A DNA stretch of 64,000 nt from positions 1,192,912,691-1,192,976,690 of the forward strand of contig NC_090445.1 in assembly GCF_031143425.1 (NCBI RefSeq). The letters run 5' to 3'. The stretch comes from Pleurodeles waltl (lineage: Eukaryota > Chordata > Amphibia > Caudata > Salamandridae). Each line of letters opens with the position of its first letter. Position 1 is the first letter of the stretch. The notes beneath the pieces were generated by a model. It ran no database searches. It had not been told where the DNA came from and saw only the letters and a list, made by a program, of their open reading frames with translations. A program made the position numbers and the translations under genes. Shown here piece after piece: positions 33,655-45,747 of this stretch.

Positions 33655-33800
33655 CATCATAGCACTTAAAAAAAAAAAGTACTTTCAGTGGTGCTCCACG
33701 GAAACCACGCTGGTGTACAGCGTAGCTAAGAAACATTAACAAAGCCAACAGATCTCGCATAAACAAGATCTATTGCCTTGGCTAATGCTTGTTAAAAGAC
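33655..33800 (-). repeat. Palindromic dispersed repeat, copy A
   Basis: Contains CAAAGCCAACAGATCTCGC and its imperfect inverse GATCTATTGCCTTGG (33740-33782), then GCTAATGCTTG. Its reverse complement lines up with 39290-39420, including 'GTACACCAGCGTGG' against 'GTACACAGCATGG'. It resembles a SINE or MITE fragment; class uncertain. Confidence 0.5.
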
Positions 33801-35499
33801 AACCATCCTCCTGTGATAGTTAATTCCGACAGTTGAGATGCCTTAGCTGAAAGGGAAAATAAGGAGGTCTCTTTTGGTGTAAAGGAACATATATGTAAAG
33901 GAGTAATAGGCCTTCTCACCAGGATGCCTGCTCCCTGAAACAAATATAGTTTTGTGCAATTGGTTAATCTGCTAGTGTAAAGGCTGTTTAGACTCCTGTT
34001 TGGATTTAATTGATGGAATCACTTGAAACTTTAGAATGACAAATATTTATTCTTTTTGAGAGGTGGTGCAAGGTTGTTAACTAGTTCCGGGTTGTCTGCT
34101 TGTAATGGACAGTTGTAAAAAAAATTTGCACTGAGTTCAGTCTGCGTTCATATTACTAAAATCTATATTTTGAAAGCACTTTGTCTCAAAGTAAAATCTT
34201 TTGTGCATTTTGAAGCACCCTATTTTAACTGTGTAAGGCAAATTTGAAATGATGAAATTCGTGTTCACGTGCTTTCTGTCGCGTGCTGGGACCTTGTAGA
34301 ACTAAAAATACAGGATTCGGTCCTGGGGCTCTGTGATCACCCGCAGACATGTGCAGTGACTGTATTATCCAGGTCATGTGTCCAGTAAAATAGTTCATCC
34401 TACTTTTATTTTTCGTTTAAGGTGTGCGTATTGTTCTACACGTAATAAGCGAAAGGCGGAACAACAAAGTTAAAGATTATTTTGTTCTTTTTAGCCATGC
34501 CTTTTGATCTCGTTCCCACACTCCCTAACTCCACCCTCATTACACTTAGGGTCACAGTTCCTAAATTTTTTTGATGCACTTCGACCGCTGCTTGATGTTA
34601 ATACCACTCCGTGAGACTGCACTTAAAGAAAAAAAAAAAGAGCCTGTGGAATGTCTCGATAAAAGGCTGCTTAATGGTCTTGTTATATTTCAATTTGATA
34701 TAAAATTCCACACTTGTTTTTTTTCTTATTTGTCGTCTTCTCTACATCGCCACATGTTTATGCCATGCTTTTTGCTTGGGTTTTACCATTTGAATTGTCT
34801 TTATTCTGGTAATTCGTATTAAAAGTGCAGCCGAGTCGATCTTTGGTGTACTGTTATGAACGTGCTTACTTTGTTTTATAGCGCGCCAACCTGCCACCTC
34901 AAAGCAACTGTAGATCGCTACCGAAGCCCCCTACGACCTTGTTCGCTGACCTAGACTAAGTATTGCACTCAGTCTCAGAAACTGATATCCCATTCCTGGA
35001 AGTGCTGCTGCGTTTATGAAATAAAGATGAACCAGCACATAAATTAAGAAATCATTGGGCGTCATGTTGATTATTATTTTTGGTGTGTTCCTTTTTTAGT
35101 AAGATTCTTTATATGCTGTTATAGTACTACTAGATGTATTGCATTAATAATATCAACCTGCTCTTGTACTTAGTGACATCTGGGAAGGCATATTTAAAAT
35201 TCACATGCAGGCATACTTTCATAGACTTATCATGTCCTATGTTTCAGGCGTCTTTATTCATTTTAGAGAAAGATAATCATTCAACATCAGACAGACAGCC
35301 CACCACTGTAATCTCTCTCTACCACGATTTACAAACTCCCCCAACTTCCGACCCCCCCATCTCCACCTCCCTCTCATGCCTTTATGGTACACTTCCATCC
35401 ATTTCCTGCTCTTCACTGTGCATGGAATCACCTTTTACCTCTATTTTGTGCATTGTCAACAATTTACCTGTTTTTATTGAGGAATATCAAGGCTCTCAA
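33801..35499. other. Spacer, nothing firm
   Basis: A T-rich stretch ending in TTTTATAG before GCGCGCC at 34881 resembles a splice acceptor, and GAAATAAAG at about 35019 resembles a poly(A) signal, but no frame between them looks coding. The left flank of the L1-type relic may begin in the right part. Confidence 0.35.
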
Positions 35500-36800
35500 G
35501 TTCCCTGGACAAGCCAGTCCTTTTGAGATAGGACAACATGGGGCCACTTAACCTATTTAACAAGTGATACTGGTGCACTTCATTATAATTTGTGGTTGTA
35601 TATTACTGTAAATTCAGAGTTAACGTGAACCCTAAGTACTGGACCCTGGCCATTGACCATCTGAATGGTGTGCATGTTAGTTCCTTTAAAAACGTAGGCT
35701 CTTGAAACTATTAACCCTTCGAATTTTGGTTAGGTTAATGTGAAAGCACACCACCCCTTGAAACCTATCTAATTCTCCCAGCAATTCCAAGAGAGATCTC
35801 TTGTGGCCTGCTTGTGTAACTAGCATGTAATCGGCGAAGGCAGACATCTGAAACGTTTTATGGCTTAGTGTAGTAATAACATTGATAAAGGAAATGTCTT
35901 TGATTCTTTGAAGTAGGATTTATAGAGAGTGCTGAAAAAGCTGTGTGGAAGGGGCCTTGACTTGTTTCCTTACAGATATCTTCGCATCTTTTGTACTGTT
36001 CATTCGCTGTGACCCTTGACAATAGTTTCCACCTCTTCATTTTGTCTGGGAATATCCATGAGATGTAGTCCCTTCTTTTTAAGTTGTCTCTAGTGGTGTG
36101 GTCCTTAGTAAAGTGGCAAGATCCATTCCACTCTGTTGGTAAACTCTTCATGGCTATTTTCCCATGGAAGTTCAATAGAGATATCACTTGCATGAAGCAC
36201 AATACATGGGTTTCTTATTTAGCTTAATGATGAGCATCTTCTTGTTACTGTTTCCTCCCTTGACCAGGTCACTCCTTGATGACCACTAAAGCTATTCAAG
36301 ACCCTGCCAAAAGGTGCAACAGGAAGGGTGCAAAAATCTAATAGATATTACTTGTCTGCACAGCCATTCAGCCCCAGGGCCGTGGCACATTTCGGGCCCT
36401 TGGTTACTTCCCTCATTTCTTCCTTTAGTAATTAAAGCCTGCCTCCTGTTCATCTGCTACTGTATTGCTAAGTTTGGGTTGATTGAAAGTGGCTAGATAC
36501 AGGTGCCTATCATTTGAACTTCTAGCCTTGGGTGTGTAGAGGTGTTGGTAAAATGATTGAAAGGCCACAAACTCTTTACAGATGACCCTATCCTTGCTGT
36601 GGGTTATACATTTTAGGAAAGCAGTGCTATTCGCACAAGCACTCCTGAGGGGATTTCCGTCACATGTTTCTCTTGTCAACACTCTCCTTGATGGATATGC
36701 GTCTTTACATGTCCCGATCACCTTGGTTTTGAGTGTTTTAATAGATCTGAGGAAAGCTCGTATCCCATCTGCTTATTGTTCGTCAGCAGCAGTTTAGGTA
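35500..36800 (-). pseudogene. Old L1-type ORF2 relic (RT)
   Basis: On minus, 36425-36721 reads 'DRVICKEFVAFQSFYQHLYTPKA', the endonuclease-to-RT linker (F-x-x-FY-x-x-LY). Near 35824-35841 there is 'SAFADYMLVT', the palm FADD block with the second Asp changed to Tyr, followed by a stretch with 'LLELLGELDRF', as expected after the palm. A 'VQYLG'-like block follows near 35640. Stops and shifts interrupt all parts. The 3' end and ORF1 are not recognisable, so this is older than the copy at 3910-8607. Confidence 0.6.
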
Positions 36801-37559
36801 TAGAGCCAAGAACCACTAACGAAGAGCCCAGGCAAAGCAACTGGTAGGTTTAGTTAGGGCTTCTACACCAAGTTTGATCCCTCCTCCTCTACCCTCTGGT
36901 TATTTGCTGGCACACCTCTTATGGTTCGCTATGCAATGGGTCTGTGTCCAAAAAAACGTTTGAAGGCCTCAAACTGTTTCAAAGATCTCTTGGCTGACAT
37001 ACGTGACTGACTGGCTCATGCAATTCCATCACCGATGTCGCCATGTCTCCTCAGAGCGGCTTACAGATCCCTAAATCCCCAACAAGGCAGGGTCTCAATA
37101 GCCAGGCGGGTCTGTTAGACCACAATTGGGCAAAAAGTTAGTTCCCCTCTATCTGCATTCTCCTATGTCTGTGCCTGTTTATTTGCAGATCTCGCGTGTG
37201 CTGTTCAAGGGGCACTTCTCCCAGTCATCCTAGTGATCCCTGTTCGCCACCCACCCAGGTGACTATTTAGAGACTGAAGAACCCAGTGGCAACTCACCAC
37301 ACAGCGCCCCTCTCAGGCGGTCTCTGCTGGCATTCTCAGCATTGTCTTGTGGCTTCCACCACATAGATAAGTACATCTTTATATTCTTTTCCTCCTTTGC
37401 ACCATGGAGCTGTCACACCAGCCTCAGTGATATCTCCAGTTCCTCGGGTGCTCCAGCTGCAGTTCTTAGCTGCCTCTCTCACACTCGCACAAGACTGTCA
37501 GTGGTCTTTCTGAGGGCAGTTCCGTTGCCACATAACAAGTCGTTATGTTTTTCCCAGCT
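36801..37559. other. Spacer, nothing recognised
   Basis: The right part runs into the isolated repeat unit at 37560. No gene seen. Confidence 0.35.
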
Positions 37560-37740
37560 AGCTTGGCTGAACAGGGGTGATACCCCAAAACAGGTCCCAG
37601 GATGCTTGTTTCTGGTCCAGGGAGGACCTGGTCTGACAGTTTGGGCTGGGCTGTTCCCATGGGGAGCAGGTTTAAGACTGATTTGCATATGGCAGGGTCC
37701 AAACTGGAATGGCATAGTGAGCACAAAACTGATGGATTAA
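37560..37740 (+). repeat. Isolated copy of the 323-bp DIRS-array unit
   Basis: Shares 'CCAGGGAGGACCTGG', 'TTTGGGCTGG', 'ACTGATTTGCATAT' and 'GGGTCCAAACTG' in the same order as the tandem units at 54795-57394. It shows that the unit is a dispersed repeat and not unique to the DIRS element. Confidence 0.8.
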
Positions 37741-39259
37741 ACCCAGATCTGTGACAGGGGTGAATGGTTGATTTGTTCTGCATTCCGTCCATTACCTGTT
37801 CGTTTTACGTTATGTTTTTTCCTGGCCTTTTGTGGGACTTTCACCATATCATTTGTGACGCTGGCAGAGCACAAGATCTGCCTTCGCTGCTCTTGCCTGT
37901 GGGGCCTCGATCTTCTAGTATGCTCTCCTGTTTCAGCCTTTGTGTATTCTTGATTATTGCACATCAGTTGGGCTAGTGTTTAGCGGATCTGAATCTTTAC
38001 TTCTGTAACCACACCCCAGCTAATTTTTTGTAACATATAGTTCAAAGCAGAACACTGTTGATTATAATGCTGTCATATTATTAAAACAATTATATCAATG
38101 AGTGTATTTCAAATTGTTGAATTATGTTCTACTATGTCTCTTAAATTCTAAAGTTGTGCCTACCTGTTACTTAACAGTTTTTGTCAAGTGGGCTTAGTTA
38201 TTTAAATGCTGAAGTTCTTGTATATTTTTGGGTTAACTTGCCTAAACCCACGTATAGCTTTTAACACTTAATACTTTTAAATAAAAAAGTACAGTGTATC
38301 TGTATACAAAACTGTTTGTCCTTGCCTTCCCAAGCCAGGAGCCATTGTAGTTCTTAAATTTTGCAATCACATTTATTTTGTCTGGCTAAGGGTATAATCC
38401 TTACTTTATGAGTTGAAGGTTTTGCACATAACAAAGTGCATGCAGTACATTGCAGACACTGTAATGTAAACAGAAGAAATCTATTCGCACCAAAGGATCT
38501 ACGCAGTAGGCTCAGTGCTATTAGAAGCAATGGATTTCAGTAAAACCCCATCAATTTAAATCAGCGGTGGTGTTATATGCACATAGATAGAACTGCAGAA
38601 ATCCACACTTAAAGCTTCTTGGGATCGGCTTGCTGTGGGCGCACAGAGAATTTTCTGTTCCACATTTTATTAAGATTAAGAGCAAATTATTCTGTGACAC
38701 AGCAATCAATTATCATTTATTGATGAAAAGTGCTACTTAGGATCGAAGAACCACGTATAGGTTGGCATCTTGAGCTCCCTTTGCAGTTTGAATCACCCAC
38801 AATAATTATAGTAAGTATGTGCGTGAAGTTCTTTGAACTTTGTAAAATAACTTGCCTTTTTTAAAAATAATATGTTGAGCATGCTCTATGCACAAGTGGA
38901 CCCTTTAGGCCTTAGCCAGCCTTATGTAGTCAACAAAATGAAAACATGAAATTTATATACATGCTTTAGAGGGGTTCTGGATCAGCCCTCTTTAACCACT
39001 GTGTTCAGCTCTTATTCATACGTTATTACCATCCACCATAGCACATAGAATGAGACTCTGTGTCAGTCCACAGCAGCCATAAGATCTCTTGCACATATTC
39101 CTAAACCAAAGTTCACGTCAGGGCTGGTGGCCAAAACTTCATTTTGTCAGTGCATTTTTTTTCTTTTCATTTTGCATTTTTTTTATAGATATCCTTGTCT
39201 GTTTAAACTATAATTTCAAATTACAGCAACTGAAAGCTAGTAGTGCCTTTCTATGGACC
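37741..39259. other. Spacer, nothing recognised
   Basis: AT-rich, with no coding frame or RNA gene seen. Confidence 0.4.
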
Positions 39260-39284
39260 AAAAAGAATCCTATTTTCCTCTGAT

Positions 39285-39420
39285 GCGTCCTAAAGTTAGC
39301 AAGCATTAGCAAGGCCAATAACCTTTGCCTATGCAAAAGCAACTGGCTTTGAAAATATGTTTTGGCCTTGTCGTACACAGCATGGCTGGTGTTCAGCATG
39401 GCAAAAAGTTAATAGGGTAA
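39285..39420 (+). repeat. Palindromic dispersed repeat, copy B
   Basis: AAGGCCAATAACCTTTGCC and AAGCAACTGGCTTTG form an imperfect palindrome (39311-39351), followed by 'GTACACAGCATGGCTGG'. It matches the reverse complement of 33655-33800 and directly adjoins the minisatellite. Confidence 0.5.
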
Positions 39421-41462
39421 AGGAAAGTGGTGTGGGGTGGCGTAGAGTGATGTGGAGTTCAGTGGTATGGAGGTGATCATCATGGAGTAGTGTAGTGTTG
39501 TGGAGTGCCATGGAGGAAATAGTGTTGTTAATTGGAGTGGCATGCTGTCGCAGAGTGGTGTAGAGCTGAGTGGAGTGACTTAGATGCTGTTGCTATGAGT
39601 GGAGTGTTGTAGAGTGGCATGGAGCGGAGTAAATCGCTGTAGAATAGAGTAGTGTACGGGAATGGAATGCCAGAGTGGAGTAGAGTGTTGTAGAGCTGAG
39701 TGGCATAGTGCCATAGAGTGGAGTGGTGTGGGGTAGAATAGAGTTGGAGTAGTGTGTTGTAGAATGTAGTGGAGTAAAGTGGCATTTAGGGAGTAGCATA
39801 GAGCCTTGTAGAGTGGAGTAGTGTTGAGTGGCATAGTGTGGAGTAGAGCTTTGTAGAGTGGAGAGACACAGTGGAGTAGAGTTCAATGGATTACAGCACC
39901 ATAGAGATGAGTATTGTAGAGTTTTGAGTTGTAGAGTGGAGTACAGTGGCATGGAGTGTAGTGGTGTTAAGTACAGTGGTGCACAGTAGATTGGTGTAGA
40001 GTGTATTGGTTTTGAGTAAAGTGGGGTAGAATGTGTTTGCATAGGTTGTAGTGATGTATAGTGCAGTGACGTACAGTAGATTTTCAGAGTAGAGTGAAGT
40101 GGGGTAAAGTGAAGTGGTGCAGGGTAGAGTACAGTAGCATAGACTAGAGTGCAGTGGAATTAAGTGGTGCAGAAAAGATTAGAATGGCAGGGAGTGCCAT
40201 CCAGTGTAGTGATGCGGCATGCAGTGGTAGAGAGTGCAGTCTTGCAGAGTGTGGTAGAGTGCAGTGGCGCAAGCGCAGTGCTGAAGAATACAGTGGTGCA
40301 GAATAGAAAAGTGTGATGCCGAGTGAAGTGACGTAGAGCGCAATGGCGTAGCATGCAGTGGTGTAGAGTATAGTGGCACAGAGTGCAGTGCTACAGTGTA
40401 GTTGGCATAGAGTGCATAGTTATGAGTAAAGTGGTGTTGTGTAGTGATGTAGAGTGGTGGAGTTTACAGTGGCATAGAGTGGATTGTTTTAGAGTACAGT
40501 GAAGGGGTGTAGAATGGAGGGGTGCAGTGGCACAGAGTGGAGTAAAGTGGCGTAGAGTTCAGTAGCATTGAGTATAGTGTTTGCAGAGTAGATTGGTGTA
40601 GAGTGCAGTGGTGAAAAATATTGATTTTGAGTAAAGCGGCGTGGAGTGGTGCAGGGTGTATTGGAGTGGCGTAGAGTGGAATGACAGAGTGTAGAGTGCA
40701 GTGGTGCATAGTAGAGTGCATTGGCATTGAGTGGAATGGCATAGAGACTAATAGAGTGGCATAAAGTGCACTGGCATAGAGTAGATTGTTTCAGAGTGCA
40801 GTGGTGCAGGATAGCGTGTAGTGACGTAGTGCATTAGTGTAGAGTACTGTAGCGTGGTGCTGATTAGAGCTCAGGTGTGCAGATTAGAGTGGGGTAGAGG
40901 AGTGGTGCAGGATAGTGCAGTAGCATAGAGTGTGGTGATGTAGAGTGTATTAGAGTAGAGTGGCAGAGAGTGTTGATTTGCAGAATAGACTTGTACAATG
41001 CTGGTAGGGGTGTATAGTAGTGTAGCATAGAATGCATTGGCATGGAATGCTGTAGAGTGGTGCAGAATAGGGTGGCTTAGAGTAAAGTGGCATAGAGTGC
41101 TGTGGCATAAAGTGTTGTAGAGTATAGTGGCGTAGGGTATTATAGAGTGCAATGTAGATGGTGTAGAGTGCAGTGGCATAGAGTACATTGGTTCTGAGTA
41201 GAGTGATGTAAAGTGCATTGACAAAGTGCAGTGGGGCAGAGTGGAGCGGCGTGGAGTGGCTCAGAGTGTAGAGTGCAGTGGTGCATAGTCGAGCAGTGTG
41301 GGGTAGAGTGCATTGGTGTAGAGTGGTGTACAGTAGAGGCATACAGAGAAGAGGCATAGAGTATTAGAGTGGTGCAGAGTAGAGTGCAGTGATGCAATGT
41401 GGAGTGGAGCAGAGCACAGTAGAGTAGAGGGGAGTGGAGAATAATGGAGTATGCATGGAGTG
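39421..41462. repeat. 2-kb degenerate minisatellite (TAGAGTGSAGTGG-like)
   Basis: About 2 kb built from variants of GTAGAGTG, GCAGTGG and GTGGCATAGAGT, in multiples of about 5 bp with no fixed higher-order period. The minus strand stays open in several frames (39593-40042, 40950-41357 and others) and would give Ser/Thr/Tyr/Leu/His-rich repeats such as 'LYSTPLHS'. These are artefacts of composition. The drift between units suggests an old array. Confidence 0.92.
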
Positions 41463-43601
41463 GTAGCAACTTCCATTACAGTCAACACACCTTCCATTGA
41501 AATGACCATTACATTTGCACAGACATACCGTTTTACTGATAAAAGTATAAAGCGCACAAATGATAATGTGTTGAAATGTCATCACCTAGTGTATTGATTT
41601 GTTTTGATCATTTTAAAATATTTGTTTCCACCTCACTTCAGAATTACCAAAAATGTTTCATTGGGGCTTTTCAAATTCTGAAATATCTGCAGTTTTATTT
41701 ACAGACATTTACATTTTATTATGTACTAGGAAAACCACATCGTACAGCCTTCACCAAGTACTCCCCTGGAGCCAGCCTGATTGTCACATAAATCCTCTCA
41801 CTTTGAAGTTCGAGAAAGAAAAGTAAACCCCAGCTCCATGGAAGACCGAGCCTGACATTTGACCTTTGTCTTTGAATACATAGCAGATGTGACAAGATGA
41901 GAACAAGGTTTAAGGGCCTATTTAGTAAAATGCATATAACTGTTGCACCAGCTTTCCAGGGCCTGTTCTGTTTGGCTAATGCTTGTTATTTAGATCAGCA
42001 CAAACGTCTTCTGTTTCTTTGCATTTTGTGAACCTGTACTGATTAGAATAAATATTCTTTTACAGCTTTGGGAAGTGAGTTTGTTTTAGAAATATCCAAG
42101 AGGAGATCCTGGCACATTTGTTGGGATGGCATTGCAACCCTCTGTCCTTTTCGTTGCCTGTCCGTGACCCAATTAGGGATAACTGTACACTTAAAAAATT
42201 TTTTTTTGCCAGGCTGCTCGTTACCATTTTCATACTGCCTGCATCAAAACGCTGGGCTTGCTAGATTCCTCCCTACCTCCATGCAGGTCATAAAGCCTAG
42301 AGGTGGGCTTACAATGGGCTGGACATGAGGTAGCCTGCTGCAGCATTCTATGCATTATTCCTCATTATAAATCGTTTTCTTCCATACGATAACGGCAATG
42401 AGTAGATCTGGTCTGTGTGTGTTTTATCTCTTCTCTTATGCCTCCCTAAAGTATAAAGACGACCTTTGCAAGGGTTTGCAAGAAATGTGCAGCTCTGCAT
42501 CGTAATGTCTGTGAACAAAACCTATTCTATTTAAGACTGTTTCTCTTACAACAGGATGCAGACATAAACCGGGTGTATAGTCTGAATCTGGGTGAGCAGG
42601 ACTTTAAAACTCCCGATCTTTTACATACCCTTCTTTTACCATCACCCTTGTATTCACCCACCCTTTGAGTTTTATTGTGTTTCTGTGCAGCACATTCCTC
42701 TTCTGCATCATCTTGGTAACATTATATATCTATCCTGCCTATACATCTCTTAAGGTGGCAGGATGGCTATCTTAACTTTCAACTCTATCAGCTGTTTCAC
42801 CTTGCTGTTGGGTCAGCTCAGTGAATTAGGACCTAAATTCAGTAGCAGATCTGCCATTTTCCTTTCCTCCATTACAATTATACCCCTTTTCACAGTCAAC
42901 CACTATCCCTTAGGGTTTCCTTGTAAAGCAAGCAGACTGGCCTCTCTCTTCTGAAGCATTGGTGCTCATTGACATATACATTTACTTAGAAGATTGCCTT
43001 CTCCTGCATCTTGGGGGCACTTGTCTTGCTGCTCATTCTTTCCACATTGTTGTTTTAATATTAGTAGTTAGTATCAAAGATTTACAAAATGCCCTTCTGA
43101 GGCCCCTTTGGTGCATGGTTTAAGCTAGCTGACCAGGTGCCAAGTCACCCATTAAGGATGTCGTGTAGACCTGAGATTACATAAGGTTTTAGAGATGAAG
43201 AAGTTAATGCTCCGCCGAGGAAATTCTAACATCTTTTGATGCCAGCCAACACCACTGATTAAAACTGCTGCTTTAATAAGCTGTAGATTCTGAGCGCCTT
43301 GACACTACCATTCTATAACCGTCCCCTTGCCATTATGGAGGTTTATATTAGTTCAAATACATCCTACGTCTCTTGCTGTTCTCAGAACAGACCTCTCCAT
43401 ACAAAGAGCTGAATGGGACTATACCACCGTCATCTTTGTTTCAGAGGTATTTATGGTGAATTCAGCTGGATGGTCTGAGTTCTGAAGCCCACCTTTGCGT
43501 AAGACAGACATTTTCCCGTAAGCAGCTTTGACATTTCGTGTTGATTATAAGTATGTATTTTGATTTATTTCGGTTTCTGCTAGTTTTTAGTTTTTGTTTG
43601 A
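41463..43601. other. Spacer, nothing firm
   Basis: The first 150 bp (to about 41640) may be the right part of the repeat in which the minisatellite grew. The rest has no recognised feature. Confidence 0.35.
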
Positions 43602-44648
43602 TGTTAGACCTGACAGCCTTAGGGTGGTCACCCCCAACTTTTTGCCTGCCTCCCTCCACTCTTTTGACACAGTTTTTGCTGGTTTTAGGACTCTGTGCAC
43701 GTTACCACTGCTAATTAGTGGTAAAGTGCATATGCTCTCTCCCTGAAAACATGGTATCATTGGTTCAAACCCAATTGGCATATTTACTTGTAAGTCACTA
43801 GTAAAGTGCCCAGGGCCTTTAGATTGAATGCTACTAGTGGGCCTGCAGCACTGGTTGTGCCACCCTCATAAGTAGCCCCCTAGCCATGTCTCAGGCCTGC
43901 CATTGCAAGACCTGTGGGTGCAGTTTCACTGCCACTTCGACTTGGCATTTAAAAATACTTACCACACCTTAAACTTCAGTTCTTCTACATATGTCACCCC
44001 TAAGGTAGGCCCTAGGTAACCCATAGGGCAGGGTGCTGTGTAGGTAGAAGGCAGGACATATACCTGTGTGTTTTTATGTGTCCTGGTAGTGGAATACTCC
44101 TAAATTGATTTTTCACTGCTGTGAGGCCTGCTCTATTCATAGGTTAATTTTGGGGCTACCCTCATATATTGTTTGAGTGGTAGATTCTGATTATAAAGTG
44201 GTAAAAAGGGGTATATTTAGTATGGCCAGAATGGTAATACAAAATCCTGCTTATTGGTGAGGTTGGATTTTATATTACTATTTTAGAAATGCCACTTTTA
44301 GAAAGTGAGCATTTCTCTGCACTTAAAGTCCATCTGTGCCTTACAGCCTGTCTCCAATACACGTCTGGGTTGGGCTGGTTGACAGCTGCCTTGTGCGTTT
44401 CACCCAGACAACCAAAAACACAGGATTCTCAGTCTTACTTGCACACATCTGCTTACTGAATGGGTCTTCCTGGGCTGGAAGGGGGAGGGGCTTGACACTT
44501 ACATTTCAAAGGCTAGTGGCCTGCCCTCACACATTGGACTGCCAAACCCCGTACTGGGACCCTGGCAGACGAACCTGTACTGAAAGGGGACCTTGTGCAC
44601 TTCAAAACCACTCTTTGAAGTCTCCCCCACTTCAAAGGCACTTTTGGG

Positions 44649-44656
44649 TATATAAA
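44649..44656 (+). promoter_or_regulatory. TATA box of LTR-like element
   Basis: GGGTATATAAACTGGG is a good match to a TATA box in the plus orientation of the element, about half-way along it. Transcription was not tested. Confidence 0.5.
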
Positions 44657-44952
44657 CTGGGTCCCTGACCCTACCAGGGACAGACACTGAACAGACATTG
44701 AACCAGACCCTGTAACCTCCCAAGAGGAGTTTCCTGGCTGCCCAAAGGACTCACCTGGACTGCATTGCCGTGAAGGACTGCTGCCTTGACGTTGTCCTGC
44801 TGCCTGGCTGGCCTCTGGCTATGCTGAGAAGGGCTCTCCAAGGGCTTGGATTGAGCTTGCCTCCTGTTCCTAAAGTCTCAGGGCCAAAAATACTTTTTCC
44901 ACTTGAAAGGAACACCTTGTGTGGTGGAAAATCAAAGCAAAGCCTGCCAGAA

Positions 44953-45246
44953 TCGACGCACAGCCTGCCTAGCGGTGAAAGAATCACAGTATTGCTGACC
45001 CGGAACGACGCAGCCCGGCTCCCCAAGTGGAGATTGACAAAGCGCCAGCGTTGCGACCGGAACTTCGATGCACGGCCCACCGGATCGACGCATCGCTGAG
45101 GCAGAACAATGCAACCTGACTTCCTGCGTGAGGAATTGACGCAGCTCCTGTTGTGCAACTGAAATTCCAACCATATCGATACAGCATCCACTCTACACCA
45201 CCGCATCGCAGTGAGGATCCAAGACTGCACACCGGAAATCGACGCA
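44953..45246 (+). promoter_or_regulatory. Array of CGACGCA-type motifs
   Basis: TCGACGCA or a one-base variant occurs at 44953, 45005, 45065, 45085, 45136 and 45239. The inverted copy of the element has the reverse, TGCGTCR, repeated at 56100-56260 and 56443. TGACGCAA-like sites can bind ATF/CREB/C-EBP proteins, so these may be enhancer sites; that is an inference. Confidence 0.45.
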
Positions 45247-45747
45247 AAGCCCTTGCAACGTGGGAAGAATCAACACATAGTCTGTGTGCGTCCGGAAATG
45301 TGACTCACACCTTCCTTTTTCCACGCATCTCCTCCTCCGCGGTCTTCGTGCTTGTAATTTTGACGGATACCAGGTTCTTTGTGCACACAAGATACCATTG
45401 TTGATTTTTAAAGACTTACGACTCTTCTGGTAATTGCAAAAGTGATATTTCAACTTGTACTTCTCAAATCTTGATCGTTTTTTACCTTAATGTACTCGGA
45501 TAAATATCTTATATTTTTCTAAACCTGTGTGGTGTATTTTTTGTGGTGTTCTTACAGTATTCTTGTGTGATTTATTTCACAAATACTTTACACATTGCCT
45601 TCTAAGTTAAGCCTGACTGCTGAGTGCCAAGCTACCAGAGGGTGTGCACAGGTTATTTTGAATTGTGTGTGACTTACCCCAACTAGGATAGTGGTCCCTA
45701 CTTGGACAAGGGTGTATACCTCTGCCAAAGAGACCCCCTTTCTATCA

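Larger units (their letters stand above)
43602..45747 (+). mobile_element. LTR-like element, copy 1 (2.15 kb)
   Basis: Begins TGTTAGACCTGACAGCC and ends near TTTCTATCA; the inverted copy at 55704-57087 runs TGTTAGA to TCTAACA, which defines the family ends. Both ends share 'CTAACTTTTTGCCTG'-like and 'AAGCTACCAGAGGGTG'-like blocks between copies. A TATATAAA box is at 44649-44656. The TG...CA ends, TATA box and lack of coding sequence fit a solo LTR or short non-autonomous LTR element. The flanking TTTGA/TTTAG is not a convincing duplication. Confidence 0.6.

Noticed and set aside
34870..35030. Possible terminal exon (acceptor-like TTTTATAG, later GAAATAAAG)
   Set aside because: No frame with coding character follows the acceptor and no upstream exon was seen.
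39528..41585. Many long minus-strand frames (up to 149 codons) with Tyr/Ser/Thr/His-rich repeats
   Set aside because: They come from the TAGAGTG minisatellite, which lacks stops on the minus strand. Several overlapping frames look alike.
43761..43771. GGTTCAAACCC resembles a Pol III B box
   Set aside because: No A box at the right distance, and it lies inside the LTR-like element with a TATA box.
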